The position numbers were made by a program, and so were the translations under genes. Positions 9,077-17,008 of a stretch of 64,000 nt of DNA are shown here, in pieces. Numbering within the stretch: position 1 is the first letter of the stretch; each line of letters begins with the position of its first letter. This DNA comes from Bog-756 sp963725395 (GTDB taxonomy: Bacteria > Actinomycetota > Acidimicrobiia > Acidimicrobiales > RAAP-2): assembly GCA_963725395.1 (NCBI GenBank), contig CAVRYH010000010.1, positions 88,471 to 152,470 on the forward strand, given 5' to 3'. Below the pieces are notes generated by a model, which searched no databases, was not told the origin of the DNA, and saw only the letters and a list, made by a program, of their open reading frames with translations.

Positions 9077-9808
9077 ATGGCCACCGTGGACCAGGCGCCT
9101 GCCGCCCTGGTCGACCCGGACCTGGTGAGGCACGGCCCGGCCTCGGGCGTGCCGGACCGTGATCGCTCCTCGGGCTGGGAGCTGGCCGTGGGCGCGGGCC
9201 TCCTCGTGGTCGTGGCGATCGGTGCGTTCTACTTCGCCGACCGACCTCGTTCCACCGCCCTCGACGGCTGGGTCTTCGCCGCCGTCCCCGACGCCGGCCG
9301 CTCGACCCTCAGCGCCATCACCTGGTTCAGCCGGCCGGCGGTGATCATCGTCGGACCGGTGCTCCTGGCCTGGCTCGTCTGGCGGCGGGACCGGGCCAGG
9401 GCAGTCGCCTGCCTGGTGAGCCCGATCCTGGCCCTCGTGACGAGTGAGCTGGTGATCAAGCCGGTGGTGGGACGGACCCTCGGGGGCGCGCTGACCTACC
9501 CCTCCGGGTCGACCGTGGGCGCCGCCGCCCTGGCCGTGGCCGCCGTGGTGGCCACGCCGGCCCACTGGCGTGTGCTGTCCGCCGCTGCCGCCACCGCCTA
9601 CACGCTGTGGATGGCGTTGGCCGTGGTGGCCCTCCGCTGGCACTACCCGACGGACGCTCTCGCCGGGGTGGCCTACGGCGCCGGGGTCGTCCTGGTGGTC
9701 GACGGCGCGGCGTGGCGGATCGCTGGCGTTCTCCGCCGGCGGTACCGGGGCGACGGTCCGGCCGGTGGCCGACGGGCGCATTCCGGCACCGGGTGGCCCC
9801 TCGGATGA
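9077..9808 (+). CDS. PAP2-type membrane phosphatase, copy 2
   Basis: This intact 243-aa multi-pass membrane protein of the PAP2 superfamily is a tandem paralogue of the preceding gene. It shows SELVIKPVVGR, YPSGSTVGAAAL and ALRWHYPTDALAG. The third motif keeps His and Asp, but the second reads PSGS instead of PSGH, as in copy 1. Likely substrates are lipid phosphates or undecaprenyl pyrophosphate, which would fit the flippase and glycosyltransferases nearby. With the C2 His replaced, catalytic efficiency or substrate may differ from classical PAP2 enzymes; this is inference. Confidence 0.82.
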   Translation: MATVDQAPAALVDPDLVRHGPASGVPDRDRSSGWELAVGAGLLVVVAIGAFYFADRPRSTALDGWVFAAVPDAGRSTLSAITWFSRPAVIIVGPVLLAWLVWRRDRARAVACLVSPILALVTSELVIKPVVGRTLGGALTYPSGSTVGAAALAVAAVVATPAHWRVLSAAAATAYTLWMALAVVALRWHYPTDALAGVAYGAGVVLVVDGAAWRIAGVLRRRYRGDGPAGGRRAHSGTGWPLG

Positions 9809-9852
9809 TCCGCTCCGGGTGATCCCCGGGGGCCGGACAGCGGTGGTGCCCC

Positions 9853-10173
9853 CTAGGTGGGAGGGTCGGTGGGCGGCTGCCGGATGACGGCGACGGTGTC
9901 GGCCGGACTGTCGGGATCGAAGTGGAGCCGGATCGGGTTGTCGGGGTCCTCGGGCTCCCCCGACGCCTCGATCACGAAGGCCGGATCCTTCTTCGTCGGC
10001 TGGAGGGCCTCCTTCAGGCCGAGGCTGATACCGGTCATCACCGCCCCGGTCGCCGAGCGCTTCATCCACTTGCTGAACCGGAGCGGGTCGCTGCCCTCGG
10101 GGGGCTCGACCTCGTCGGGCCCCCCCGTTCCGGTGCCCTCTTCGCTCGAGTCGCCTCCCGGCACCGTGCCCAC
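9853..10173 (-). CDS. Conserved small acidic protein of unknown function
   Basis: This 106-aa protein has no function I recognise. It contains the segment RFSKWMKRSATGAVMTGISL, a basic amphipathic helix running into a short hydrophobic stretch. An acidic tail follows, rich in proline and aspartate (EASGEPEDPDNPIRLHFDP). I recall similar short proteins in actinobacteria. The GTG at 10173 lies 6 bases after a TACGGT hexamer, so it is probably leaderless. A second in-frame GTG at 10164 is preceded by GGGAGG. It is divergent from the DtxR-family gene, with 96 bases between. Confidence 0.6.
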   Translation of the reverse strand: MGTVPGGDSSEEGTGTGGPDEVEPPEGSDPLRFSKWMKRSATGAVMTGISLGLKEALQPTKKDPAFVIEASGEPEDPDNPIRLHFDPDSPADTVAVIRQPPTDPPT

Positions 10174-10179
10174 CCTCCC

Positions 10180-10185
10180 ACCGTA
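10180..10185 (-). promoter_or_regulatory. -10 hexamer TACGGT for the 106-aa protein
   Basis: On the minus strand TACGGT (10185 to 10180) is followed after 6 bases by the GTG at 10173. It fits the leaderless promoter pattern seen across the window. Confidence 0.5.
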
Positions 10186-10257
10186 CCCCGCGGGGTCGTC
10201 GCCCCGATCGCCGATCACCGCCGCATCCAGGCCGATCCACCTTCGGCCGGGGTGCCG

Positions 10258-10263
10258 TAGGAT
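10258..10263 (+). promoter_or_regulatory. -10 hexamer TAGGAT of the DtxR-family gene, leaderless
   Basis: TAGGAT is followed after 6 bases by the GTG at 10270. No Shine-Dalgarno sequence is present. Confidence 0.55.
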
Positions 10264-10269
10264 CGTGTC

Positions 10270-10929
10270 GTGCTTGACCGATTCCACCCACCGGTCGAGG
10301 AGTACCTCGAGACGATCTTCGCACTCGAGGAGGAGGGGATCCCGGTCATCCAGGCCCGCCTGGCCGAACGGCTCGACAAGGCGGCCCCTTCGGTGTCCGA
10401 GATGCTCGACCGCCTCGAATCCGACGGGCTGATCACGCGGAGCTCGCGCCAGATCACCATGACCCCGAAGGGGGCGGCACTGGCTGCGGGCGTCGTCCGC
10501 AAGCACCGGCTGGCCGAGCGTCTGCTCGTGGACGTGATCGGGTTGGACTGGGACAAGGCCCACATCGAGGCCGGTCGGTGGGAGCACGTCATCTCCGACG
10601 ACGTGGAAGAGCGGTTGGTCGCCCTGCTCGGCAACCCGTCGACCTGTCCGCACGGCAACCCCATCCCCGGTGCCGACACGCCCATCCCGAGCCAGAAGTC
10701 GCTGGACGAGGCGGTGCCCGGTGAGCGGATCCGCCTCGAGCGGATCACCGAGAGCATCGAGCACGAGTCGGCATCGCTGTCCTATCTCGGAGACCACGGC
10801 TTGACGCCGGGCGCTACGGCGTTGATCCAGTCCAAGGCACCCGACGGCACCCTGACCCTCGTGGTGGGGGACGCGACCATCGCCCTCGGGCCGGCGATGA
10901 CGGCCCGGCTGTTCGTCGCCTCGGCCTGA
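10270..10929 (+). CDS. Metal-dependent transcriptional regulator, DtxR/IdeR/MntR family
   Basis: This 219-aa regulator probably senses Fe(II) or Mn(II) and represses metal uptake genes. The N-terminal winged helix-turn-helix (1-75) shows VEEYLETIFALEEEG and RLDKAAPSVSEMLDRLESDG, typical of the family. The dimerization and metal-binding domain follows (75-140), with HRLAERLLVD and CPHGNPIP containing the usual Cys/His metal ligands. A C-terminal SH3-like FeoA domain covers about 145-219. That length matches the IdeR/DtxR type rather than the shorter MntR. The start is a leaderless GTG. No operator was identified. Confidence 0.9.
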   Translation: MLDRFHPPVEEYLETIFALEEEGIPVIQARLAERLDKAAPSVSEMLDRLESDGLITRSSRQITMTPKGAALAAGVVRKHRLAERLLVDVIGLDWDKAHIEAGRWEHVISDDVEERLVALLGNPSTCPHGNPIPGADTPIPSQKSLDEAVPGERIRLERITESIEHESASLSYLGDHGLTPGATALIQSKAPDGTLTLVVGDATIALGPAMTARLFVASA

Positions 10930-11001
10930 ATCCGGCCGTCCCGGGCCACGGGCACCCGGACCTCCCGGGTGCACCGAACCGCTCTGACGGCCCGCGAGTG
11001 G

Positions 11002-11028
11002 TCAGCACTCACTAGAGTGGAGTGCCAG
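11002..11028 (+). promoter_or_regulatory. CIRCE operator, binding site of HrcA
   Basis: The 27-base element TCAGCACTC-N9-GAGTGCCAG is a near-perfect match to the CIRCE inverted repeat TTAGCACTC-N9-GAGTGCTAA. It lies 81 bases before the hrcA ATG. The 9-base spacer contains TAGAGT (11013-11018), a plausible -10 hexamer. A bound HrcA dimer would then cover the promoter directly and repress its own operon until heat shock. Confidence 0.9.
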
Positions 11029-11109
11029 CACCGAGCGCACTGTGCGCACCGGCCCACCGCCGCCCGGCCCACCGCCGCCCGGCGGGCACGGTCGTTGGAA
11101 CGAGAGCCC

Positions 11110-12171
11110 ATGCCCACCACGCACGACAGCCGACCGCACGAGACCTCCGGCACCTCGGAGCTCGACGCGCGCAAGGCCGCCATCCTCAACGCCGTGGTCA
11201 CCGAGTACATCGGCTCCGCCCAGCCCGTCGGTTCCCAGCACGTGGTCGACGCCCCCGGGGTCAGCGTCTCCTCGGCCACGGTCCGGTCGGACATGGCCAC
11301 ACTGGAGCGGGAGGGCTTCCTCATCCAGCCCCATACGAGCGCCGGCCGCATCCCCACGGACAAGGGATACCGGTTCTTCGTCGACCATCTGGGCCGTCCG
11401 GGTTCGCTCGACCCGGTGGGGCGCCAGCAGGTGCGCCAGTTCTTCGACCACGCGCACGGTGAGATCGAGTCGATGCTGGAGCGGACGTCGGGCCTGCTGG
11501 CCGACCTGACCGACTGCACCGCCATGGTGCTCGGGCCGTCCCACGAGTCAGCCGCCGTCCGGTCGGTGCAGCTGGTGGGCCTGGGGCCGCGCCTGGCGCT
11601 CCTCGTCGTCGTGCTGGCCGACGGCGCCGTCCAGAAGCAGTCGATCGAATTCGCCGAGGAGATCGACGACCAGCAGCTCGCCGATGCCGCGGCGCGCCTG
11701 GCGGCCCACTGCCTCGGCCGGCCCATAACCTCGGTCGGCGCCGAGGCGCCGAGCACCGGCGACCCCGTCACGGACAGGGTGGTGGCGGCCGCGGTCGCCG
11801 GCCTGCGCTCGCTCGGGAGCGCCGAGGCGTCCGAGCAGCTCTTCGTCGGTGGATCCTCCCGTATGGCGGCGGCATTCGATGCCGTGGACACGGTGCGCTC
11901 GGTCCTGACCATCCTGGAGCAGCAACTGGTCGTGGTCACGCTGCTCCGTGACATCCTCGACACCGGGTTGACGGTGGCCATCGGTACCGAACACGGGGTG
12001 GAGCCGTTGGCGTCGTGTGCCATCGTGGTCATGCCCGTGTCGGTCGACGGCGAGGAGGCCGGCACCATCGGCCTCCTCGGCCCGACCCGCATGAACTACC
12101 CCCTGGCTCTGGCCGCCGCCCGGGTGGTGGGCGACCGCCTCGGCAAGCGGCTGGGTGAGGGGGGCCGGTGA
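11110..12171 (+). CDS. hrcA: Heat-inducible transcriptional repressor HrcA
   Basis: HrcA represses chaperone genes by binding CIRCE, and is kept active by GroEL. The 353-aa protein has the N-terminal winged helix (about 17-90) with LDARKAAILNAVVTEYIGSA, QPVGSQHVVD and SSATVRSDMATLEREGFL, then SAGRIPTDKGYRFFVD. A long GAF-like domain follows. The ATG at 11110 was chosen because the frame upstream is untypical and the CIRCE element lies at 11002-11028. The gene overlaps dnaJ by 4 bases (GTGA), so they are co-transcribed. Confidence 0.95.
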   Translation: MPTTHDSRPHETSGTSELDARKAAILNAVVTEYIGSAQPVGSQHVVDAPGVSVSSATVRSDMATLEREGFLIQPHTSAGRIPTDKGYRFFVDHLGRPGSLDPVGRQQVRQFFDHAHGEIESMLERTSGLLADLTDCTAMVLGPSHESAAVRSVQLVGLGPRLALLVVVLADGAVQKQSIEFAEEIDDQQLADAAARLAAHCLGRPITSVGAEAPSTGDPVTDRVVAAAVAGLRSLGSAEASEQLFVGGSSRMAAAFDAVDTVRSVLTILEQQLVVVTLLRDILDTGLTVAIGTEHGVEPLASCAIVVMPVSVDGEEAGTIGLLGPTRMNYPLALAAARVVGDRLGKRLGEGGR

Positions 12172-13310
12172 GCACCCCCGATCTCTACGAGGTCCTGGGC
12201 GTCCGCCCGGACGCCAGCGACGAGGAGTTGAAACGCGCCTATCGCGCCAAGGCCAGGGAGTTCCACCCCGACGCCAACCAGGACGACGGCGACAACGGCG
12301 AGCGGTTCAAGGAGATCAGCCTGGCCTACGAGGTGCTGAAGGATCCCGAACGCCGGGCCCGCTACGACCGGTTCGGTCCCGAAGGCGTCTTCGGGACCGG
12401 TGCGGGTGCCGGGGGGGCGGGCGATCCGTTCGCCGGTGGTCTCGGGGACCTGTTCGACGCCTTCTTCAACGGGATGGGCGCGTCAGGCATGGGGGGCCGG
12501 CCCCGGCACACCGGGCCCGTACCCGGTCCCGATGCGGAGTTGGTGCTCCGCCTCGACTTCCGTGAGGCGGTCTTCGGGGTGCAGCGCGACGTCGACGTGC
12601 AGACGCCCGTCCGGTGCGACTCGTGCGACGGCACGGGTGCCCGGGCCGGTTCGGCGCCCATCCGGTGCCCCGAGTGCCAGGGGTCGGGCGAGCTCCGTCG
12701 CGTCCGCCAGTCGATCCTCGGTCAGGTCATCACCGCCGTCCCCTGTCACCGTTGCCAGGGGTCGGGCGAGACCATCGACGACCCGTGCCCGGACTGCCGG
12801 GGCGAGGGCCGCCGGAATGAACACCGCACGTTGACCGTCGACATCCCGGCCGGTGTGGACGACGGGTCGACCCTCCGGCTGGCCGGGCACGGGCCGGCCG
12901 GGTTCCGGGGCGGTCCGAACGGTGCCCTCTTCGTGCACGTGTCCGTGCAGCCCGACGAGGTCTTCGAGCGTTCCGACACCGACCTGCACGCCGCCGTCCA
13001 CATCCCGATGACTATGGCGGCACTGGGTGGCAGCATCGGGTTCGACACCCTGGACGACCGGCGCGAGCTGGCCATCGCCGCCGGGACCCAGTCGGGCACG
13101 GTCATCCAGCTGAAGGCCCTCGGGGTCCCGAAATTGCGCGGCCGGGGCCGGGGCGACCTGTTCGTCCATGTGGAGGTGGACACCCCGACCGGCCTCGACG
13201 ACCGCCAGCGGGAGCTCCTGACCACGCTGGCCTCGGCCCGCGGCGAGGAGCTGGGCGACGCCCCGCACGGCGAGGGGATCTTCTCGAAGCTGCGCTCGGC
13301 CCTGAGCTGA
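12168..13310 (+). CDS. dnaJ: Chaperone protein DnaJ
   Basis: DnaJ delivers unfolded proteins to DnaK and stimulates its ATPase. The 380-aa protein has a J domain (1-70) with the HPD motif in EFHPDANQ, a short Gly/Phe-rich region, and a zinc-binding domain with four repeats (CDSCDGTG, CPECQGSG, CHRCQGSG, CPDCRGEG). The two C-terminal substrate-binding domains follow. It starts at a GTG overlapping the hrcA stop. In this operon form (hrcA-dnaJ-rsmE) dnaK is not adjacent. Confidence 0.95.
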   Translation: MSTPDLYEVLGVRPDASDEELKRAYRAKAREFHPDANQDDGDNGERFKEISLAYEVLKDPERRARYDRFGPEGVFGTGAGAGGAGDPFAGGLGDLFDAFFNGMGASGMGGRPRHTGPVPGPDAELVLRLDFREAVFGVQRDVDVQTPVRCDSCDGTGARAGSAPIRCPECQGSGELRRVRQSILGQVITAVPCHRCQGSGETIDDPCPDCRGEGRRNEHRTLTVDIPAGVDDGSTLRLAGHGPAGFRGGPNGALFVHVSVQPDEVFERSDTDLHAAVHIPMTMAALGGSIGFDTLDDRRELAIAAGTQSGTVIQLKALGVPKLRGRGRGDLFVHVEVDTPTGLDDRQRELLTTLASARGEELGDAPHGEGIFSKLRSALS

Positions 13311-13312
13311 GG

Positions 13313-14038
13313 GTGACGGCGGGCGGGCCGGACCCCGAGCTGGTGTCGGCCGCGGCCATGGTGTTCGTGGACGACCTAGCTGCGCCCCGGCTCGACGAGG
13401 GGGCGGCCCACCACCTGGTGCACGTCCTGCGCCTCCGGCCCGGGGAGGTGGTCGTCGCATCGGACGGGGTCGGCTCCTGGGTCCGGTGCCTGTTCTCGGG
13501 GGGGAGCACGGCAGGGCTCGTGGTCGACGGCGTGCCGTCCACCCAGCCCGCACCCTCCCCACCGATCACCGTGGCCTTCGTGCCCACCAAGGGGGACCGT
13601 CCCGAGTGGGTCACCCAGAAGCTGACCGAGCTCGGCGTGGACCGCATCGTGCCCCTGGCCTCCCGCCGGTCGGTGGTCCGCTGGCGCGGTGACCGGGGCG
13701 GGAAGGCGGTCGACCGGCTGCGCAAGGTGGCCCGGGAAGCCTCGGCGCAATGCCGTCGGACGCGCCTCCCCGAAGTCACCGGGGTGATGGACCTTGCCGG
13801 GCTCGCCGAGCTGACCGGGGCCCCGCCCCGCCTGGCGGAGCCTGGTGGGGTACGCCCCACGCTGGCCGACACGGTCGTCGCCGTCGGTCCCGAGGGCGGG
13901 TGGGACGACGACGAGCGGTCGCGCTGGGGTGTCGGGATCGGCCTCGGTGCGAACGTCCTCCGAGCCGAGACTGCGGCCGTGGTCGCCGGCACCGTGCTGT
14001 GCGCCCTGCGGGGCGGGGTGGTGGGACCGCTTGCGTAA
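13313..14038 (+). CDS. rsmE: 16S rRNA (uracil-1498-N3)-methyltransferase RsmE
   Basis: RsmE methylates U1498 of 16S rRNA using S-adenosylmethionine. The 241-aa protein has an N-terminal PUA-like domain (HHLVHVLRLRPGEVV) and a C-terminal SPOUT domain. Visible there are KLTELGVDRIVPLASRRSVV, AREASAQCRRTRLPEV, the SAM-loop VVAVGPEGGWDDDE and LGANVLRAETA. The GTG start lies 2 bases after the dnaJ stop. An hrcA-dnaJ-rsmE order is common in Gram-positive bacteria. Confidence 0.93.
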   Translation: MTAGGPDPELVSAAAMVFVDDLAAPRLDEGAAHHLVHVLRLRPGEVVVASDGVGSWVRCLFSGGSTAGLVVDGVPSTQPAPSPPITVAFVPTKGDRPEWVTQKLTELGVDRIVPLASRRSVVRWRGDRGGKAVDRLRKVAREASAQCRRTRLPEVTGVMDLAGLAELTGAPPRLAEPGGVRPTLADTVVAVGPEGGWDDDERSRWGVGIGLGANVLRAETAAVVAGTVLCALRGGVVGPLA

Positions 14039-14224
14039 CCACGGTGCGTGAGCAAAACTACACCTAGAGGCAGGGTGCTCCCTTTTTGGAGGTCGGTGGT
14101 CCTTTCGGGGTCCGCCGGAACGAATGTGGCTCCCCCGGGAGTCGCCGGAACTGAGTGTGCGCCTGCATCGTACGGGCAGAGCCGGGGCTAATGGGGCGGC
14201 CGGTGCAGAACAGCGGAGGTGCAC

Positions 14225-14821
14225 ATGTCGGTTGTGGAGAATGGTGTCGAGATCCTCGACGACGAGGACGAGCAGGAGGAAGCGGCCCGGATCGCGTACG
14301 CCCGTGCCGTCGGAGCTCGGCTGCGCGCCATGCGCAAGCAGATGCGCCTCTCACTCCAGGCCGTGGAGGCCATGTCCGAGCAGGAGTTCAAGGCGTCCGT
14401 GCTCGGGGCCTACGAACGCGGCGAGCGGGCCATCTCGGTCCCCCGGCTCCAGCGATTGGCCAAGCTGTACGACGTCCCCGTGGACCAGCTCCTCCCTCCC
14501 GACGACGTGCCCGTCGCCCGGTGGGGGGCCAACGGCAACGGTGAGGTAGTGGCCCCCCTCAGTGCCCGCCGGGCCATTCAGGCGGCGTCGGGGTCCGAGC
14601 GGGTGGCCATCGACCTGACCAAGCTCCACACGGTCAGCGGACCCGAACGGGACCTGCTCCGCCGCTTCTTGAGCATGATCCAGGTGCACCGCCAGGACTT
14701 CAACGGCCGGATGATCACCATCCGCGCCGAGGACGTCCGGGCCATCGCCTGCCTGTTCGGGGTGACCCCCGACAGCATGGGCTCGCGCCTCGACGAGCTC
14801 GGGCTCCTCGTGAGTGTGTGA
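14225..14821 (+). CDS. BldD-like transcription regulator with modified c-di-GMP motif
   Basis: BldD of Streptomyces is a developmental repressor that dimerizes on tetrameric cyclic-di-GMP. This 198-aa protein matches its two-domain plan: an XRE-type HTH (about 24-91; LRAMRKQMRLSLQAVE, LGAYERGERAISVPRLQRLA) and a C-terminal domain (about 125-198). In the latter VAIDLTKLHTVSGPERDLL and MIQVHRQDFNGRMITIRAED align with the BldD ligand region. The RGD-X8-RQDD signature appears as RQD (156-158)-X8-RAED (167-170), so spacing and outer charges are kept but two positions differ. GGAGG at 14215-14219 fixes the ATG at 14225. An acidic N-terminal tail of about 20 residues is extra. Confidence 0.85.
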   Translation: MSVVENGVEILDDEDEQEEAARIAYARAVGARLRAMRKQMRLSLQAVEAMSEQEFKASVLGAYERGERAISVPRLQRLAKLYDVPVDQLLPPDDVPVARWGANGNGEVVAPLSARRAIQAASGSERVAIDLTKLHTVSGPERDLLRRFLSMIQVHRQDFNGRMITIRAEDVRAIACLFGVTPDSMGSRLDELGLLVSV

Positions 14822-14840
14822 AGGCGGTCTGGTCCTGCCG

Positions 14841-15113
14841 ATGACCGAGTCGATCACCTGGCTGAGCACCAAAGAGGCGTCCGAGCGCCTCGGCGTCACC
14901 CTCCGCAGCCTGTACCGCTTCATCGACGAGGGCGACCTCGTCGCCTACAAGTTCGGTAGAGTCATCCGCCTGAAGGAGGCGGACGTGGACCGGTTCATCG
15001 ATGCCAGCCGGATCGTCCCGGGCAGTCTCGAGCACCTCTACCCGGAGGTGAAGGGAACCAACGGGCGCCACGCCGACGCCGCCGACGGGGTGGCCAGCTC
15101 CCGGGGGGCGTGA
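14841..15113 (+). CDS. Helix-turn-helix DNA-binding protein, excisionase/MerR-like
   Basis: This 90-aa protein contains one winged HTH domain of the excisionase family: WLSTKEASERLGVTLRSLYR followed by FIDEGDLVAYKFGRVIRLKE and ADVDRFID. Similar small proteins include BldC-like regulators of actinobacteria, but I cannot assign it to that group. The ATG at 14841 is the simplest start. An upstream GTG at 14814 overlapping the previous stop is also possible. It follows the BldD-like gene by 19 bases and precedes the HIT gene by 4, suggesting one transcript. Confidence 0.75.
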   Translation: MTESITWLSTKEASERLGVTLRSLYRFIDEGDLVAYKFGRVIRLKEADVDRFIDASRIVPGSLEHLYPEVKGTNGRHADAADGVASSRGA

Positions 15114-15117
15114 CGGG

Positions 15118-15468
15118 GTGGCCGACTGCCTGTTCTGCGGCATCGTGGCCGGGGACGTCCCCGCCGACATCGTCTGGTCCGACGACCGCACCGTGGCGTT
15201 CCGGGACATCAACCCGCACGCGCCGGTCCATGTCCTCGTCGTCCCCCGGCGTCATATCGTGAACGCCTCCGAGGTGACCGCGGCCGACGGCGCCGAGGTG
15301 GCCGCCCTGCTCGCCGCGGCCAAATCGGTGGCCGACGCCGAGGGGATCGGTGGTGAGGACCGGGGGTACCGACTGGTCTTCAACGTGGGTCCCGACGCCC
15401 TCAACTCGGTGGACCACCTCCACCTTCACGTCCTGGGCGGGCGTTCGTTCGACTGGCCCCCGGGCTGA
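15118..15468 (+). CDS. HIT family protein (histidine triad nucleotide hydrolase)
   Basis: This 116-aa HIT protein probably hydrolyses nucleoside phosphoramidates or similar substrates (HinT-like). The N-terminus reads CLFCGIVAGDVPADIVW with the CxxC seen in many HINT proteins, then FRDINPHAPVHVLVVPRRHI. The active-site triad HLHLHVLGG is at about residues 101-109. The GTG start lies 4 bases after the preceding stop. The gene is intact. Confidence 0.92.
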   Translation: MADCLFCGIVAGDVPADIVWSDDRTVAFRDINPHAPVHVLVVPRRHIVNASEVTAADGAEVAALLAAAKSVADAEGIGGEDRGYRLVFNVGPDALNSVDHLHLHVLGGRSFDWPPG

Positions 15469-15524
15469 GCACCGGTCCCGCCGGCTCCGCGCCGACCATG
15501 GGATCACCCGGCCCGGCCCGCTGG

Positions 15525-15530
15525 TAGGGT
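15525..15530 (+). promoter_or_regulatory. -10 hexamer TAGGGT upstream of phoH
   Basis: GG-TAGGGT lies 16 bases before the phoH GTG, giving an expected leader of about 9 bases. It marks the start of the phoH-ybeY-corC-era transcript. Confidence 0.45.
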
Positions 15531-15546
15531 CGGGTCCAGAACGCAC

Positions 15547-16505
15547 GTGGCAGGCACCCAGGTCAAGATCCTCGTTCCCGGCAACCATCTGATGGCCGGA
15601 CTGCTCGGTCAACGGGACGAATTGCTGCGCCTGGTCGAAGGGGCGTTCGACGACGTGCACATCGCCGTCCGGGGCAACGAGATCTCCATCGAGGGCGAAG
15701 GGGCCGAACGGGTGGGCGCCCTCTTCGAGGAGTTGATCATCCTGCTCGAGTCGGGCCAGGGTCTCGACGCCGTGCAGGTCCACCGCACCATCGACATGAT
15801 GCACGACGACATCAAGCCGTCAGAGGTGCTCACCTCCCAGCTGCTCCGCTCCTCACGTGGCCGGGCGGTGCGCCCGAAGACGGGGGACAGAAGCAGTACA
15901 CCGACGCCATCGCCTCCAACATCGTCACGTTCGGCATCGGCCCCGCCGGGACCGGCAAGTCCTACCTGGCGGTGGCCCTGGCCGTCCAGGCCCTGCAGTC
16001 CCATCAGGTCAACAGGATCATCCTCACCCGTCCGGCCGTCGAGGCGGGCGAGCGTCTCGGATTCCTCCCCGGCGACCTGATGGCCAAGGTCGATCCCTAC
16101 CTCCGGCCGCTCTACGACGCCCTGCACGACCTCTTGGAACCCGAAGGCGCGCAACGACTGATCGATCGCGGCGCGGTCGAGGTGGCACCACTCGCCTTCA
16201 TGCGGGGCCGGACGCTCAACAACAGCTTCATCATCCTCGACGAGGCCCAGAACACCACCCCCGAGCAGATGAAGATGTTCCTGACCCGGATCGGGTTCGG
16301 CTCCAAGGCCGTGGTCACCGGCGACATCACCCAGATCGACGTGCCCGGCGGCCGCTCGGGCCTGGTCGGCCTCGAGCCCGTACTCTCGGGCGTGCCGGAC
16401 CTCGCCTTCGTCCACCTGACCCAGCGCGACGTGGTCAGGCACCGCATCGTCGCCGACATCGTCGCCGCCTACGACCGACGGGCACCCTCAGGGGGACAGT
16501 CGTGA
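15547..16505 (+). CDS. phoH: PhoH-like ATPase, one-base frameshift at a G run
   Basis: PhoH-type P-loop ATPases are thought to act in RNA metabolism and usually precede ybeY. The first frame gives MAGTQVKILVPGNHLMAG and DMMHDDIKPSEVLTSQLL. The second frame gives KQYTDAIASNIVTFGIGPAG with the Walker A GPAGTGKSYLA, RPAVEAGERLGFLPGDL and Walker B IILDEAQNTTPEQMKMFLTR. The two join perfectly if one G is added to the five-G run at 15882-15886. This is most likely a homopolymer sequence error in a functional gene; a true recent mutation is also possible. It ends in a 4-base overlap with ybeY. Confidence 0.88.
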
Positions 16506-17008
16506 GCCTCGACGTCTACGCCGCCGACGAGCAGGAGGACCACCCCGTCTCCGTCGAACGCTGGTCGGCGCTGGCCCGCTCGGTGCTCGAGGCCGAGGGC
16601 ATCGTGAGCGAGACCGAGGTCTCACTCCTCTTCGTGGACGAAGCGACCATCGCCGCGCTCAACGAGCGGTTCCTCGAGAAGGAGGGCCCCACCGACGTGC
16701 TCTCCTTCCCCATCGAGGACGAAGCCGACCGCAGCGGCCGCTCACCGGACGAGGGTGGGACCGGGCCCGGCTCCATCGAGGCGGAAACCGGTCGCCTCCT
16801 CCTGCTCGGGGACGTGGTGATCTGCCCGGCGGTGGCGGCGAGGAACGCCGTCGAGCACGAGGTGAGCCTCGAGGACGAGATCGCCCTCCTGGTCGTCCAC
16901 GGGATCCTCCATCTCCTGGGCATGGACCACGAGGCCGACGAGGAGGCCGAGAGGATGGAGCGGCGCGAGCAGCAGTTGCTGGCTCGCTACTACCGCGTGC
17001 CCTCGTGA
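16502..17008 (+). CDS. ybeY: Endoribonuclease YbeY (16S rRNA maturation)
   Basis: YbeY is a zinc-dependent endoribonuclease needed for 16S rRNA 3'-end maturation and ribosome quality control. The 168-aa protein carries the metal motif HxxxHxxGxDH as VHGILHLLGMDHE near residues 134-146, and the upstream block FLEKEGPTDVLSFPIE. About 20 extra acidic and Gly-rich residues lie between that block and LLLLGDVVICPA. It starts at a GTG overlapping the phoH stop and overlaps the next gene by 4 bases. Confidence 0.93.
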   Translation: MSLDVYAADEQEDHPVSVERWSALARSVLEAEGIVSETEVSLLFVDEATIAALNERFLEKEGPTDVLSFPIEDEADRSGRSPDEGGTGPGSIEAETGRLLLLGDVVICPAVAARNAVEHEVSLEDEIALLVVHGILHLLGMDHEADEEAERMERREQQLLARYYRVPS

